Below, piece by piece: positions 29,791 to 39,741 of a stretch of 64,000 nucleotides of DNA. The notes beneath the pieces were generated by a model, which saw only the letters and a list, made by a program, of their open reading frames with translations, was not told the DNA's origin and made no database searches. The first letter of the stretch is position 1; every line of letters starts with the position of its first letter. The stretch comes from Sphingomonas daechungensis (GTDB lineage Bacteria; Pseudomonadota; Alphaproteobacteria; Sphingomonadales; Sphingomonadaceae). The stretch is from NCBI RefSeq assembly GCF_014489495.1, contig NZ_CP060780.1, positions 434,001 through 498,000 of the forward strand. Direction: 5' to 3'. The position numbers and the translations under genes are program-made.

Positions 29791-31016
29791 GTGACCCTCG
29801 AACGGGCCCGACAGCTGGACGCCACCGATCCGCTCCGCTTCGCGCGTGAGAGGTTCGCTCTGCCCGAGGGCATGATCTATCTGGACGGCAATTCGCTCGG
29901 CGCGCTTCCGAAGGCGACACCCCACCACCTTGCCGATGTCGTCGAGCGACAATGGGGTCAGGACCTCATCAACAGCTGGAACCGACACGGCTGGATCGAA
30001 TGGCCGATGCGGATCGCAGCGAAGCTTGCGCCCATCGTTGGAGCCCGGCCGAGCGAGCTGCTCATCGCGGATTCAACCACCGTCAATCTATTCAAGCTGT
30101 TGGCAGCGGCGATGAAAGCGCGACCGGATCGCCGGGTCATTCTCACCGAGGAAGGGAACTTCCCGACCGACGCGTACGCGGCCGAGGCGGTGGCAAGCTT
30201 AATGCCGGGCATCCGGGTGGACACCCGGCCTAAGAACGAGCTGCTGGACGTCCTCGACGCAGAAGTCGGCGTCCTGTTCCTGACCCACGTCAATTATCGC
30301 ACCGGCGCTCGTCACGACATGGTGGAGCTCAACCGGGCAGCCCACGACGCCGGGGCCCTCACTCTGTGGGACCTCTCTCACACTGCCGGGGCGTTGGCCG
30401 TCGACCTCAACGCGTCCGAGGCCGACCTCGCTGTCGGCTGTGGCTATAAATATCTGAACGGCGGTCCCGGCGCCCCGGCCTTCCTCTTTGTGGCGGATCA
30501 CCTTCAACCAGTGCTCGAGTCGCCGATCCCCGGGTGGATGGGCGATCGCAACCCGTTCGCATTCGCCCATTTGCACACGCCCGCAGACGGCATCCGCCGG
30601 TTTCTGACAGGAACGCCGTCAATCCTCGCGCTGGCCGCTCTGGACGCCGGGCTGGATACCTTCGATGGCGTTCGCATCGCAGACGTCGAACGCAAGGCGG
30701 AGAGCCTGACGGACTTCTTCCTGGAGAGTGTTCAGGCGCTTTGCGGATCGCAGCTGATGCTTCCCGCGCCGTGTCCGTTCAGCGATCGGGGAAGTCACGT
30801 CTCTGTCGGGCACCCTGAAGGATATGCAGTGATGCAGGCGCTGATCGCGGAGGGAATCATCGGGATTTCCGCCCGCCGGACCTGATGCGCTTTGGCTTCG
30901 CGCCCCTGTACAACAGCCATCTCGACGCTTGGTCGGCAGCCACGGCGCTGTCACAGATTCTGGCTACCCGAGCCTGGGACAAGGGCCACTTCCGGCAGCG
31001 GCAAACCGTTACCTGA
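29791..31016 (+). CDS. kynU: Kynureninase
   Basis: PLP enzyme that cleaves kynurenine to anthranilate and alanine in tryptophan breakdown. About 408 residues after correction. Recognised by IYLDGNSLGALPKATPHHLA, LINSWNRHGWIEWPMRI, LWDLSHTAGALAVDLNA (the Asp that contacts PLP) and VGCGYKYLNGGPGAPAF with the Schiff-base Lys. Near 30873 one G is missing; restoring it gives IIGDFRPPDLMRFGFAPLYN and a stop at 31014-31016. The GTG at 29791 (VTLERARQ) is the likely start; a TTG at 29755 is possible. No other kyn gene is nearby. Confidence 0.92.
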
Positions 31017-31112
31017 TTGTCTTTGCTCCGCTTTGTTTCGAAACGGGACAACCAATCGTTAAAAAAACGTTACTCCGAGAGGAGCAATGTGGGTTAATAA
31101 AGCGTATACGCA

Positions 31113-31131
31113 CGACTCGAAGGGCGAGTCG
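31113..31131 (+). promoter_or_regulatory. Stem-loop in the leader of the PEP-CTERM gene
   Basis: CGACTCG and CGAGTCG form a perfect seven-base-pair stem with an AAGGG loop, 25 bases upstream of a strong AGGAGGT ribosome site (31157-31163). A smaller CTCC-GAGA-GGAG hairpin lies at about 31074. The 154-base gap after kynU holds no gene. The stem may stabilise or regulate the message; no riboswitch class was recognised. Confidence 0.45.
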
Positions 31132-31170
31132 CAACAAGGGCGTGCATCCCCTTTCTAGGAGGTGTCGAAG

Positions 31171-31820
31171 ATGCGTAAGCTGGCATTGGACTTATGGGCG
31201 CGGCAGCGCTGGCGTTCGGTTCGAACGCGAATGCGTCGGTCGTGACGATTACTCCGGGCACTGGTACGGGCGCACCGACCGGTATCTCCGGGTTCAATGA
31301 TTTCTTGACCCAACTCAACGGGCTGGGCCTGACGTCCATCACGACGACGGGCGCGACGATCACGCTCGATGAGAATTCGATCCTGACGTTCGAATTCCTG
31401 GGTAGCGAGAGCGGCTTCAGCGACAACATCACCGCTGGGTCTGTCAATTTCACCGAGAACAGCTGGTTCACGGCGTGGACCTCGGTTCTGCTGGGTTCTG
31501 ACCTGTTCACCGCCGGTTCGCTTGCCGGTCTGATCAATTTCTCGTCGGTTGGCGGCGCGAACGCGACGGTTGGTGACGACGGCTTCGGCATCTTCCTGAC
31601 CGACCAGCAACTCGCGGGTTACACGGGCAACGTGTTCTACATCGGCTATGACGATCAGATCACGAACGTCGACGACAACCACGATGACATGATCATTCGC
31701 GTCACCGTGTCGCCGGCGGTTCCGGAACCGGCCACCTGGGCGATGATGCTCCTGGGCTTCGGTGCAGCGGGCTTCGTGCTCCGCCGCCGCCGTCGTCCGG
31801 TGCTTGCACAGGCAGCTTAG
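31171..31820 (+). CDS. PEP-CTERM sorting-domain protein
   Basis: Exported protein of about 216 residues with an N-terminal signal (MRKLAL, then MGAAALAFGSNANA) and a C-terminal exosortase signal: VPEPATWAMMLLGFGAAGF followed by LRRRRR. The middle is rich in Gly, Thr, Ser, Asn and Asp, with no known domain. Exosortase systems process such tails during export, often together with exopolysaccharide; no exosortase gene is in the window. The ATG at 31171 is fixed by AGGAGGT seven bases upstream. One base is missing near 31190, inside the signal peptide. A terminator follows directly. Confidence 0.88.
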
Positions 31821-31841
31821 GCTTCCTGCCTACACAAGGAG

Positions 31842-31869
31842 AAGGGCGGCTCTCGGGCCGCCCTTTTTC
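31842..31869 (+). terminator. Rho-independent terminator after PEP-CTERM gene
   Basis: AAGGGCGGC pairs with GCCGCCCTT across a six-base loop (TCTCGG), followed by TTTTTCTTT on the plus strand. It lies 22 bases after the stop codon. It could also serve the convergent FMN-reductase gene, though the A-rich side is weak for that. Confidence 0.9.
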
Positions 31870-31884
31870 TTTGGCCTCAGCACA

Positions 31885-32514
31885 TCAGCTGCTGGCGAGC
31901 GCAGGCTTGGCTTCTTTCGCTTTGGCGGCATGCGCCGAATCCTCCGCCAACGCAGCACGCGAGCGGTGGATCATGTCGACCCAGTTCGCGAACGCGTGAG
32001 CGAGCACCGAAACCAGGTCCTTCAACGGACCATCCTTGAGGCAGCCATCAGCGTCAAAGCTGTCGTCGGTGACATGGCCGAGATACGCCTCAGGCTGTTG
32101 CATGATCGGCATGTTCAGGAACACCGCCGCTTGCCGGATCTGATGGTTGGCGCCGAATCCGCCGAGCGAGCCCGGTGAAACCGTGACGATCGCGCCCGGC
32201 TTCTTGTCGAAGACGCTCTGTCCATAGGGACGGGAGCCGACATCGATGGCGTTCTTCAGCGCGCCCGGAATTCCGCGGTTATACTCGGGCGAAACGAACA
32301 GCACGCCATCGGCCGCGCCGACCTCCTGCCGGAAGCGGGCCCATTGCTCCGGCGGGTTGCCGTCGAGATCCTGATTGTAGAGCGGCAGATCGCCGATTTC
32401 GACCATCGAGCAGTCGAGATTGTCGTTGCGGATGGCGCAGATCGACCGCGCGACCTTCCGGTTGAGGCTGTCCTTGCGCAGGCTGCCGACGATGATCGCG
32501 ATCTTGTAGGCCAT
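31885..32514 (-). CDS. NADPH-dependent FMN reductase
   Basis: Intact 209-residue flavodoxin-fold quinone/FMN reductase of the SsuE/ArsH/ChrR superfamily. IAIIVGSLRKDSLNRKVARS is the phosphate-binding loop for FMN, and FVSPEYNRGIPGALKNAID is the flavin-contacting family signature. The ATG at 32514 begins MAYKIAIIVG; earlier starts add unrelated sequence. Likely a soluble NAD(P)H:quinone or chromate-type reductase; the precise substrate is open. Next to a cytochrome c gene in the same direction, 61 bases apart. Confidence 0.9.
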   Translation of the reverse strand: MAYKIAIIVGSLRKDSLNRKVARSICAIRNDNLDCSMVEIGDLPLYNQDLDGNPPEQWARFRQEVGAADGVLFVSPEYNRGIPGALKNAIDVGSRPYGQSVFDKKPGAIVTVSPGSLGGFGANHQIRQAAVFLNMPIMQQPEAYLGHVTDDSFDADGCLKDGPLKDLVSVLAHAFANWVDMIHRSRAALAEDSAHAAKAKEAKPALASS

Positions 32515-32575
32515 TCGGTCGCTCCTTGTTCCGCTACTGCCAATACTCTCTCGGAAGAAAGGTTGCGATGGCCGT

Positions 32576-33432
32576 TCAGCGCGCTTTTTGCGCCCGCTCG
32601 ACGAGATAGGCGTGAAGCGCGGCAATCTCCGCATCGTCGAAGTGACGAAAGGCTTTCTGCGATACGCCGGTCATCATTTTCAGCTGGCGGCCGTCCGGCG
32701 GCAGTCCGGTTCGCATCAGCCTCGTGAAAGTCGGCAGGTCGTAGCTGCCGGTGACGCTGAGGTCCGGCGCGACCGTTCCCGGCTCAGGCTCCTTGCCGGA
32801 CAAGGTCGGGCCGTGGCAGCCGCTGCAGACGGTCACCGCAATGTGGCGCCCCTCAGCGAACTTCGGCCCGAAGTCTGCCGCCTGCGCAGCCGCGTATTCT
32901 TCGATGACCTCCGGCGCGAACTTCACTGCTCCATTGACGACACCGATCCGGCCGAGAGGTCCGACCGTTCTCGCGGGCGTCGCGGATCCGCCGGCCGGTG
33001 TGGCGCGGATCGCCTTGATGAGCGCCGAAACCTCTGCGTCCGTCAGATTCTGATAGCTCTCCGAGGGCATGACCAGCAGCGGCTCCCCTTGTGGCCGATG
33101 CCCTGACGGATGGCCTGGGCAAGTTGCTGGTCACTCGCGCGCTTTGCCACCCAGGTCAGATTGGGAGCGTAGAGAGTGACGACGTTCGGGATTTCGAGGA
33201 ATTTGCGGCCCTGGACGTTATCGCCGTGGCACTCGACGCAGGCGTGGGTCAGAAGGAGATGCTGCCCCTGTTCCAGACTGGCCTGCTCCATCGGAATGAG
33301 CTGCTCGGGCTTCGCCTCAGCCTTCGCATTCAGCGTCCTGGATGAGGCAAACCAGATGTAGGCCGCCGCAAGCAGGACCAGCAGCAGCAGAACGCCAAGG
33401 ACGTACCCCGTCCAACGCAACACTTTCGCCAT
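32576..33432 (-). CDS. Membrane-anchored diheme cytochrome c
   Basis: About 285 residues. The N-terminal helix (GYVLGVLLLLVLLAAAYIWF) anchors the protein, and two heme c sites follow: HACVECHGDN and TVCSGCHGPTLSG. Distal Met candidates lie in MPSESYQNLTD and LKMMTGVSQKAF. Its role is electron transfer on the periplasmic side of the membrane, with unknown partners. One G is missing near 33086 (GHKGE, then PLLVMPSES). It precedes the FMN reductase gene and follows rnr on the minus strand. Confidence 0.9.
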
Positions 33433-33470
33433 GTTCGAAACCCCCGTTTCCAAGGGCCGCATAGCGAAAT

Positions 33471-35750
33471 TCAGCGACGGCGGGAATCGTGGCGGATGTT
33501 GGCCGGCCGCCCGCGCCGTGAGGTCGTTCGCACGCGGTCGCGGCGCTGCTGACTTGGTCGCGGACTGCCGTAGCTGCCCTCCGGAAGCTCAAAGCGGAGG
33601 GAACCGCTGACGGGGTTAGCGTCGGCGAGGCGGAGCGTCAGGCGCTGGCCGACGCGATAGGTCTCGCCGGTTTCCTCGCCGACGAGCTGGCGGGCCGCTT
33701 CGTCGTAACGGAAATATTCCTGGCCGAGAGTCTGGGCGAGGACGAGGCCGTCGCCGCCGAGATCCTCGACCGTGGCGAAGAAGCCGAACGGCTGGACGCC
33801 GGTGATGCGACACTGGACGAGCTGACCGACCTGGTCGGCGAGAAAGGCCGCGACATAGCGGTCGATCGTCTCGCGCTCCGCTTCCATCGCGCGGCGTTCA
33901 AGCATCGAGATCTTCTCGCCGATCTCGACGAAGCGCTCTTCTTCGCCCGACGGGAGACCGCCATCGCCAAGCCTGTAGGCGCTGACCAGAGCGCGGTGGA
34001 CGAGCAAATCGGCATAGCGCCGGATCGGTGAGGTGAAGTGGGCGTAGGTCGCCAGCGCCAGGCCGAAGTGGCCGAGCCGCTCCGGTCCGTAGCGCGCCTG
34101 CATCTGGGTGCGGAGCAATTGCTCCATGAGTTCCTCGCGGCCGCTGGAATCGCCGACGCGCTCGATGATGCGGTTGAAAGTGCCCGGCTTGACCACCTGG
34201 CCGAGCGCGAACTCCAGATCGAACGTTGCAAGATAGTCCTTCAGCGCGACCAGCTTCTCGCGGCTCGGCGCCTCGTGGACGCGGTACATGACCGGCGCCT
34301 TCTTCGCCTCCAGCGCTTTGGCCACAGCGACGTTGGCGGCGATCATGAAATCCTCGACCAGCCGGTGCGCATCGAGCCGGTCGCGCGGTGCGATCGATGT
34401 GATCCGGCCCTTCTCGTCGAGCATCACCCGGCGTTCGGGATGTCGAGCTCCAGCGGTTCGCGCTTGTTGCGGGCGGCGAGCAAGGCACGCCATGCGCCCC
34501 ACAATGGCTGGAGCGCGGTGCGCACCAGTTCGGCGGGACGGCGCCTTCGACTTCCGGCATGAAGCAGGTTGGAGAGGAAACATCGCCCCTTTCCTCTCCT
34601 GCAGCGTCGATCGCAGCCTGTGCATCCTCGTAGGCAATATTTGCAGCGACGCAAACCTTCGCGCGCGTAAAACGCCAGCTTCTGAGAGAGCCGTCCTTGG
34701 CGATCTTCATGTGGCAGGCCATCGCCGCCCGGACCTGCCCTTCTTTCAGCGAGCAGATGTCGGCGGACAATTCCTCCGGAAGCATCGGCACGACGCGGTC
34801 GGGGAAGTAGACGCTGTTGCCGCGTGCCCTCGCCTCTCGGTCAAGCTCGGAGCCGGGGCGGACGTAGAAGCTGACATCGGCAATCGCGACGATCGCCTTC
34901 CAGCCGCCCTTGTTGTTTTCGTCATCGTCAGGTGCGGCCCAGATAGCGTCGTCATGGTCGCGGGCGTCCGCGGGATCGATGGCAACGATCGGCAGGTGAG
35001 TCAGGTCTTCGCGCTCTCCGAGCTTCTGCCTGGCGACGTCGTGCGCCTCATCGATCGCCTCCTGCCGGAATTCGTGACGAAGGCCGTGCTTGTGGATGGC
35101 GATCAGGCTGAAGCTGCGCGGCGCGAACGGGTCGCCGAGTACGGCATCGACGCGGGCCTGTACGCGCGGCGGCCGGCCGGAGAGTTCGCACAGGACGAGA
35201 TCGCCGGGCTCGGCATCCTTCAGGTCGGCAATTGCCAGCTCGCGGCGTTCCTTCTTCTCGACCGGAGTCAGCCAGAAGCGCTCGCCCTCCTCGCGCACCA
35301 CGCCGAGTACCAGCTCGGCCGTGCGCATGAGCTTCTTCATCGGATGCGCGGCGTATCCTTGCCCGCGCTCCTCGGTCCGGGCGAGGATGCGGTCGCCGAT
35401 ACCAAGCGCACCGCGCCGGCCGCGCTCCAGCACTCGAACGCGCGGCGGCGGGCCGTCGGCGTGCCATTGTTCGGGCACGGCGAAGATGTTGCCGCTGTCG
35501 TCCGCCTCGACGACCCGCAACACGGTGACCTTCGGCACGCCGCCCATCTTGTGGAAGGCACGACCGGGGCGCTGTCGATCATCCCCTCGTCGGCCATGTC
35601 CTTGAGCAGCGCCTTGAGCAGGATCTTGTCCTGACCCGACAGGCCGAACGCGCGCGCAATCTCGCGCTTGCCCGCCGGTTGGTCGGACGTCGCGATGAAG
35701 TCGAGGATTTGCTTGCGGGTCGGAAGCCCGGCCGAACGTTTCTTTGTCAT
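33471..35750 (-). CDS. rnr: Ribonuclease R
   Basis: 3'-to-5' exoribonuclease of the RNase II/R family, about 760 residues, which degrades structured RNA. It has an N-terminal winged helix (PTRKQILDFIATSDQPAGKR), cold-shock domains, the RNB catalytic domain with IDPADARDHDDAIWA (metal-binding Asp cluster), ERRVMLDEKGRI, YAHFTSPIRRYADLLVHRAL, and a C-terminal S1 domain (CRITGVQPFGFFATVEDLGG) plus a basic tail. Three single-base losses (about 34440, 34528 and 35560) break the frame. Its start is eight bases from a palindromic repeat. Confidence 0.95.
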
Positions 35751-35757
35751 CTCAGGT

Positions 35758-35839
35758 CGTCATTGCGAGGAGCATGACGACGAAGCAATCCACTAGCGCC
35801 TAGGTTCCGCTGGATTGCTTCGCGCTGCTCGCAATGACG
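35758..35839. repeat. Palindromic intergenic repeat, copy B
   Basis: 82 bp with the same inverted ends as copy A (CGTCATTGCGAG / CTCGCAATGACG) and inner GCAATC and GGATTGC segments. It separates the rnr start from the stop of the DksA-like gene upstream of rnr on the minus strand. Confidence 0.9.
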
Positions 35840-35845
35840 GAAGCG

Positions 35846-36108
35846 TCAACGAAGCTGGCTATCCTTGCTGCCGCGCCGATTGATGGTCGAGTGGACGACC
35901 GCCTTGTCGCGTTCCGACTGGCAGGCGATGCAGGTGCGGACGCCGGGAAGCGCTTCGCGGCGCCGCTTCGGGATGGGCTCGCCGCAATCGTCGCATTCCT
36001 CCGCGCTTTCGCCCTGGGCGTGAGGGCACGGGCGCGAAGGATCGCGTCCTTCACGGTGTCGTCGATCTGGTCCTGTACCGCGCCATCGCGCGTCCATCCG
36101 CCGGCCAT
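35846..36108 (-). CDS. DksA/TraR-type C4 zinc-finger protein (short)
   Basis: About 87 residues. It begins MAGGWTRDGAVQDQIDDTVK and ends with a C4 zinc finger: EECDDCGEPIPKRRREALPG, then VRTCIACQ. This is the YbiI-like short branch of the DksA/TraR family, which lacks the long coiled coil of true DksA. Such proteins may bind RNA polymerase or act as zinc-dependent regulators; the target is unknown. One base is missing near 36025, between the N-terminal segment and the finger. It is 40 bases downstream of the M28 peptidase gene. Confidence 0.85.
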
Positions 36109-36148
36109 CAGCCTTCCTTTCCTCCTTCAATATAGGAAGAAAGCGCCT

Positions 36149-37568
36149 CTATTTCACCGGTTCCGGCGGGGGAGCGACGTAAGGCTTGAACGCGCCGCCG
36201 GGGACTGCGGAGGCGACGGGGCTTTCGAAGCCGTCTTTGCTGACGGAAGACACTCCGAAGACCCAATCGTCGACCCGGACATGCGGCAGGACAACTCGCC
36301 AACCGCATGCACCCGCTTTTTCCCCGCGGTGACCGGATAGAGACAATTCATGCTTTTGCTTGGCTGCCCACTGGGTGAGACCGGTGCGTCCCAAGCGGGT
36401 ACCGTTTCCCATTGGCTGGAATCAGTTCGGCGGAGCCGGATCACGTATCCCTCCGCTCCCGACACAGGAGCCCACGTAACGAGAGTATCCGTGCTAACTC
36501 CACCCTCGACTTTCGCCTCCGGCGGCGGAGGTGCACTGGCGATCGAAGCGAGCGCCGCGACATTCAGCTTCGTGACCTTCTCAAGATACGGAAAATCCAT
36601 GTGGTCGATGGTGTCGCCGTAGGCCTTGCCGTTCTCGGTCCTGAGGTCCTGGTGCTGCCAGTCGTAATTCTCGACCGCGACGCTGATACGCGCCGCCGGA
36701 TAGCCCATCTCAAGGAACGGAATATGGTCGCCGCCGCGGCTGAAGCGGTCGGTGCGCCAGATCTGCGTGACGTCGAGGCCGATGTTCAGCCGGTCGGCGA
36801 GGCTGTCGAGATAGCGCGAGATGTTGCGCGATGGCGCGTCATTCTCTCCGCCGAGACTGTGCGTCTGCGCCGCCAGTTCGGCCTGCCCCTGTGAACGCGG
36901 GCCTTCCGACAGCACGCGGACATGCTTGTCGTCGCAGAAGCCATCCGACGAGCAGCTGTTGCCGATGATGTCGTTGTTGAAGACGGTGACGACGTTCCAG
37001 CCCTGCGCCTTGGCATATTGCGCGAGGATCTTGCCGCCGAGCAGGCCCTGCTCTTCGCCTGAGAGCGCCGCATAGACGATGGTGCCCGGGAACTTGCGCT
37101 TGGACAGCACCCGCGCCGCCTCGATCACGGCCGCCGTGCCCGATCCGTCGTCGTTGGCGCCAGGAGCGTCGGACGTGAAGTTCATCACGTCGGTGACTCG
37201 GCTGTCGATGTGGCCCTGGATGATGACGACGTCGTTCGGCCGCTCGGTGCCGCGCTGGATGGCGATCATGTCGCACACTCGCGTCGGGGTCGGCACGCGC
37301 TTGCCGGTGACCGTGTCGCAGGGCCGCTCGGTGGGAAGGCCGAAACTCTTGAACTGCCCTCTGTCCAGGTCAGCGCCGCGCCGATGCCGCGCTCCGGATC
37401 GGCTTGCGAGGAAAGCGTGTGCCGCGTGCCGAAGCTCACCAGCTTCGTCACCGTTTGCTTCATCTGAGCGCCGCTGACCGGCGCGATGATCTCCTTCAGC
37501 CTCGCATCGGGTGAAGGCGACGCGGCGGCAACCAGCAGAAGGCAGGAAAACAGTCCAACTTTACGCAC
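36149..37568 (-). CDS. M28-family zinc peptidase (exported)
   Basis: About 473 residues with a signal peptide ([20 protein letters not shown]). The M28 metal ligands appear in order: [11 protein letters not shown] (His), [15 protein letters not shown] (bridging Asp), [15 protein letters not shown] (catalytic and metal Glu), and MDFPYLEKV near the domain end. A C-terminal fibronectin-III-like domain ([20 protein letters not shown]) follows. Interruptions near 37340 and 36355 are consistent with missing bases. Probably a periplasmic or secreted aminopeptidase. It diverges from mmsA by 96 bases. Confidence 0.88.
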
Positions 37569-37664
37569 AACGCGTCTCCTCTCTCCGTCGCTGCAACTGG
37601 CATTTGCGGGGCCGCCGGTCTAGGGGAGCGGCAACCCCGGAACAGCATTCTCAAGGACCTATCC

Positions 37665-39164
37665 ATGTTGCGCGAGATCGACCATTTCATCGCCGGCGAA
37701 AGCTACTCCTCCGGAGAACGCAGCGGCGACGTTTTCGACCCCAACCAGGGGCAGGTGCAGGCGAAGGTCCGGCTCGGCACCGCCGCCGATCTGGAGCGCG
37801 CTATCGACGCCGCCAAGGCTGCCCAGCCGGCCTGGGCCGCGACCAACCCGCAGCGCCGCGCCCGCGTCATGTTCAAGTTCAAGGAACTGGTCGAAGCGCA
37901 CATGGACGAGCTCGCCCATGCGCTTTCGTCCGAGCATGGCAAGGTCATCGCCGACGCCAAGGGCGACGTCCAACGCGGCCTCGAGGTCATCGAGTTCGCG
38001 ACTGGCATCCCACAGGCGCTGAAGGGCGAATATTCGATGGGCGCCGGCCCGGGTATCGACGTCTATTCGATGCGCCAGCCGCTTGGCATCGGCGCCGGCA
38101 TCACGCCGTTCAACTTCCCCGCGATGATCCCGATGTGGATGTTCGGCATGGCGATCGCCTGCGGCAACGCCTTCATCCTCAAGCCGTCCGAGCGCGATCC
38201 GACCGTTCCCATTCGCCTGGCCGAGCTGATGAAGGAAGCGGGCCTGCCCGACGGCATCCTCAACGTCGTTCACGGCGACAAGGAAATGGTCGACGCGATC
38301 CTCGACCATCCGGACATCAAGGCGGTCAGCTTCGTCGGATCGTCCGACATCGCGCAGTACATCTATTCCCGCGGCACGGCGAACAACAAGCGCGTGCAGG
38401 CTTTCGGCGGCGCCAAGAACCACGGCATCGTCATGCCCGACGCCGACCTCGACCAAGTTGTCAACGACCTCACCGGCGCGGCCTTCGGCTCCGCGGGCGA
38501 GCGCTGCATGGCGCTTCCGGTCGTCGTTCCGGTCGGCGAGGAAACCGCCAATGCGCTGCGCGAGAAGCTGATTCCGGCAATCGAGAAGCTGCGCGTCGGT
38601 GTCTCCACCGATCCCGAGGCGCACTACGGCCCAGTCGTCACCCAGGCGCACAAGGAGAAGGTCGAGCGCTACATCCAGATGGCGATCGACGAGGGCTCGG
38701 AGCTGGTCGTCGACGGCCGCGGTTTCAAGCTGCAGGGGCATGAGGAAGGCTTCTTCATCGGCCCGACCTTCTTCGACCACGTGAAGCCCAACATGCAGAC
38801 TTACAAGGAAGAGATCTTCGGTCCCGTCCTGCAGATGGTCCGCGCGAAGGATTTCGAAGAGGCGGTCCGCCTTCCGTCCGAGCACGAATATGGCAACGGC
38901 GTCGCCATCTTCACCCGCAACGGCCACGCCGCCCGCGAATTCACCGCCCGCGTCAACGTCGGAATGGTCGGCGTCAACGTGCCGATTCCGGTGCCGGTCA
39001 GCTACCATAGCTTCGGCGGCTGGAAGCGTTCGGGCTTCGGCGACACCAACCAGTACGGCATGGAAGGCATGAAGTTCTGGACGAAGAACAAGATCGTCAC
39101 CCAGCGCTGGCCGGACGGGTCGGCGAGCGGCGAGAATGCCTTCGTCATCCCGACCTTCGCCTGA
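37665..39164 (+). CDS. mmsA: Methylmalonate-semialdehyde dehydrogenase (CoA-acylating)
   Basis: Intact 499-residue NAD- and CoA-dependent enzyme that converts methylmalonate semialdehyde to propionyl-CoA in valine breakdown, and malonate semialdehyde to acetyl-CoA. The MmsA hallmark MRQPLGIGAGITPFNFPAMI and the catalytic Cys in FGSAGERCMALPVV are present. The Glu of ordinary aldehyde dehydrogenases is replaced in VQAFGGAKNHGIVMPDAD, as expected for the CoA-acylating class. The surrounding genes are not valine-pathway genes. Confidence 0.96.
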   Translation: MLREIDHFIAGESYSSGERSGDVFDPNQGQVQAKVRLGTAADLERAIDAAKAAQPAWAATNPQRRARVMFKFKELVEAHMDELAHALSSEHGKVIADAKGDVQRGLEVIEFATGIPQALKGEYSMGAGPGIDVYSMRQPLGIGAGITPFNFPAMIPMWMFGMAIACGNAFILKPSERDPTVPIRLAELMKEAGLPDGILNVVHGDKEMVDAILDHPDIKAVSFVGSSDIAQYIYSRGTANNKRVQAFGGAKNHGIVMPDADLDQVVNDLTGAAFGSAGERCMALPVVVPVGEETANALREKLIPAIEKLRVGVSTDPEAHYGPVVTQAHKEKVERYIQMAIDEGSELVVDGRGFKLQGHEEGFFIGPTFFDHVKPNMQTYKEEIFGPVLQMVRAKDFEEAVRLPSEHEYGNGVAIFTRNGHAAREFTARVNVGMVGVNVPIPVPVSYHSFGGWKRSGFGDTNQYGMEGMKFWTKNKIVTQRWPDGSASGENAFVIPTFA

Positions 39165-39222
39165 GCATCGTCCAACACTGGTACGGCTGAAACCGGAATC
39201 GTCTCGGCGGCGTTGAGGCGCC

Positions 39223-39738
39223 ATGATCCGGTTCATCCTGCCGATCGTGGCAATCTCTTCGATTCTGAGCATGGTCGCGTGCAGCGGCCGTGATCCGGTC
39301 GACGACGGCGCCAATAACGCCGCTGCGGGACCGGCAGAGGTCGACGTGCTTCCGCCCGACGAAAGCGCAACCACGCCGACCAATGAACTCGAAAGCGGCG
39401 ATGACGAGCCCTCGAATGCCAGTGCGGCGGTGGGAGGGAAGATCCCCGCTGCACTTCACGGCCGTTGGGGGCTAACGCCCACCGATTGCACGTCGACACG
39501 CGGCGATGCGAAGGGCCTCCTGATCGTGTCGGCGGACCAGCTGAAATTCTACGAGTCCACCGGGAAGCCCTCCGGCGAATTGAAGACCTCAGACGATTCG
39601 GCCAGCGGCGACTTCGCCTTCACCGGCGAGGGCATGACCTGGAAGCGCTACGAGGCGCTGGAAGTCCAGGCCGGGAAGCTCGTCCGTACCGAAAGCAGCC
39701 CGATGCGCAGCTTCACTTACGCGCGCTGCGAGGGCTGA
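39223..39738 (+). CDS. Conserved lipoprotein of unknown function
   Basis: A 171-residue lipoprotein: signal MIRFILPIVAISSILSMVAC with the lipobox Cys at 20, then an acidic, Pro/Ser/Asn-rich linker to about residue 75. A small globular domain with two Cys follows (HGRWGLTPTDCTSTRGDAKG to TYARCEG). It may fold as a small beta barrel. I know no function. It starts 58 bases after mmsA and converges with the dehydrogenase gene, only three bases from its stop. Confidence 0.7.
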   Translation: MIRFILPIVAISSILSMVACSGRDPVDDGANNAAAGPAEVDVLPPDESATTPTNELESGDDEPSNASAAVGGKIPAALHGRWGLTPTDCTSTRGDAKGLLIVSADQLKFYESTGKPSGELKTSDDSASGDFAFTGEGMTWKRYEALEVQAGKLVRTESSPMRSFTYARCEG

Positions 39739-39741
39739 GCC

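Noticed and set aside
37659..39383. A 574-codon minus-strand frame opposite mmsA
   Set aside because: Shadow of mmsA third-codon bias; the translation has no recognisable domain and looks like low-complexity His/Asp/Arg sequence.
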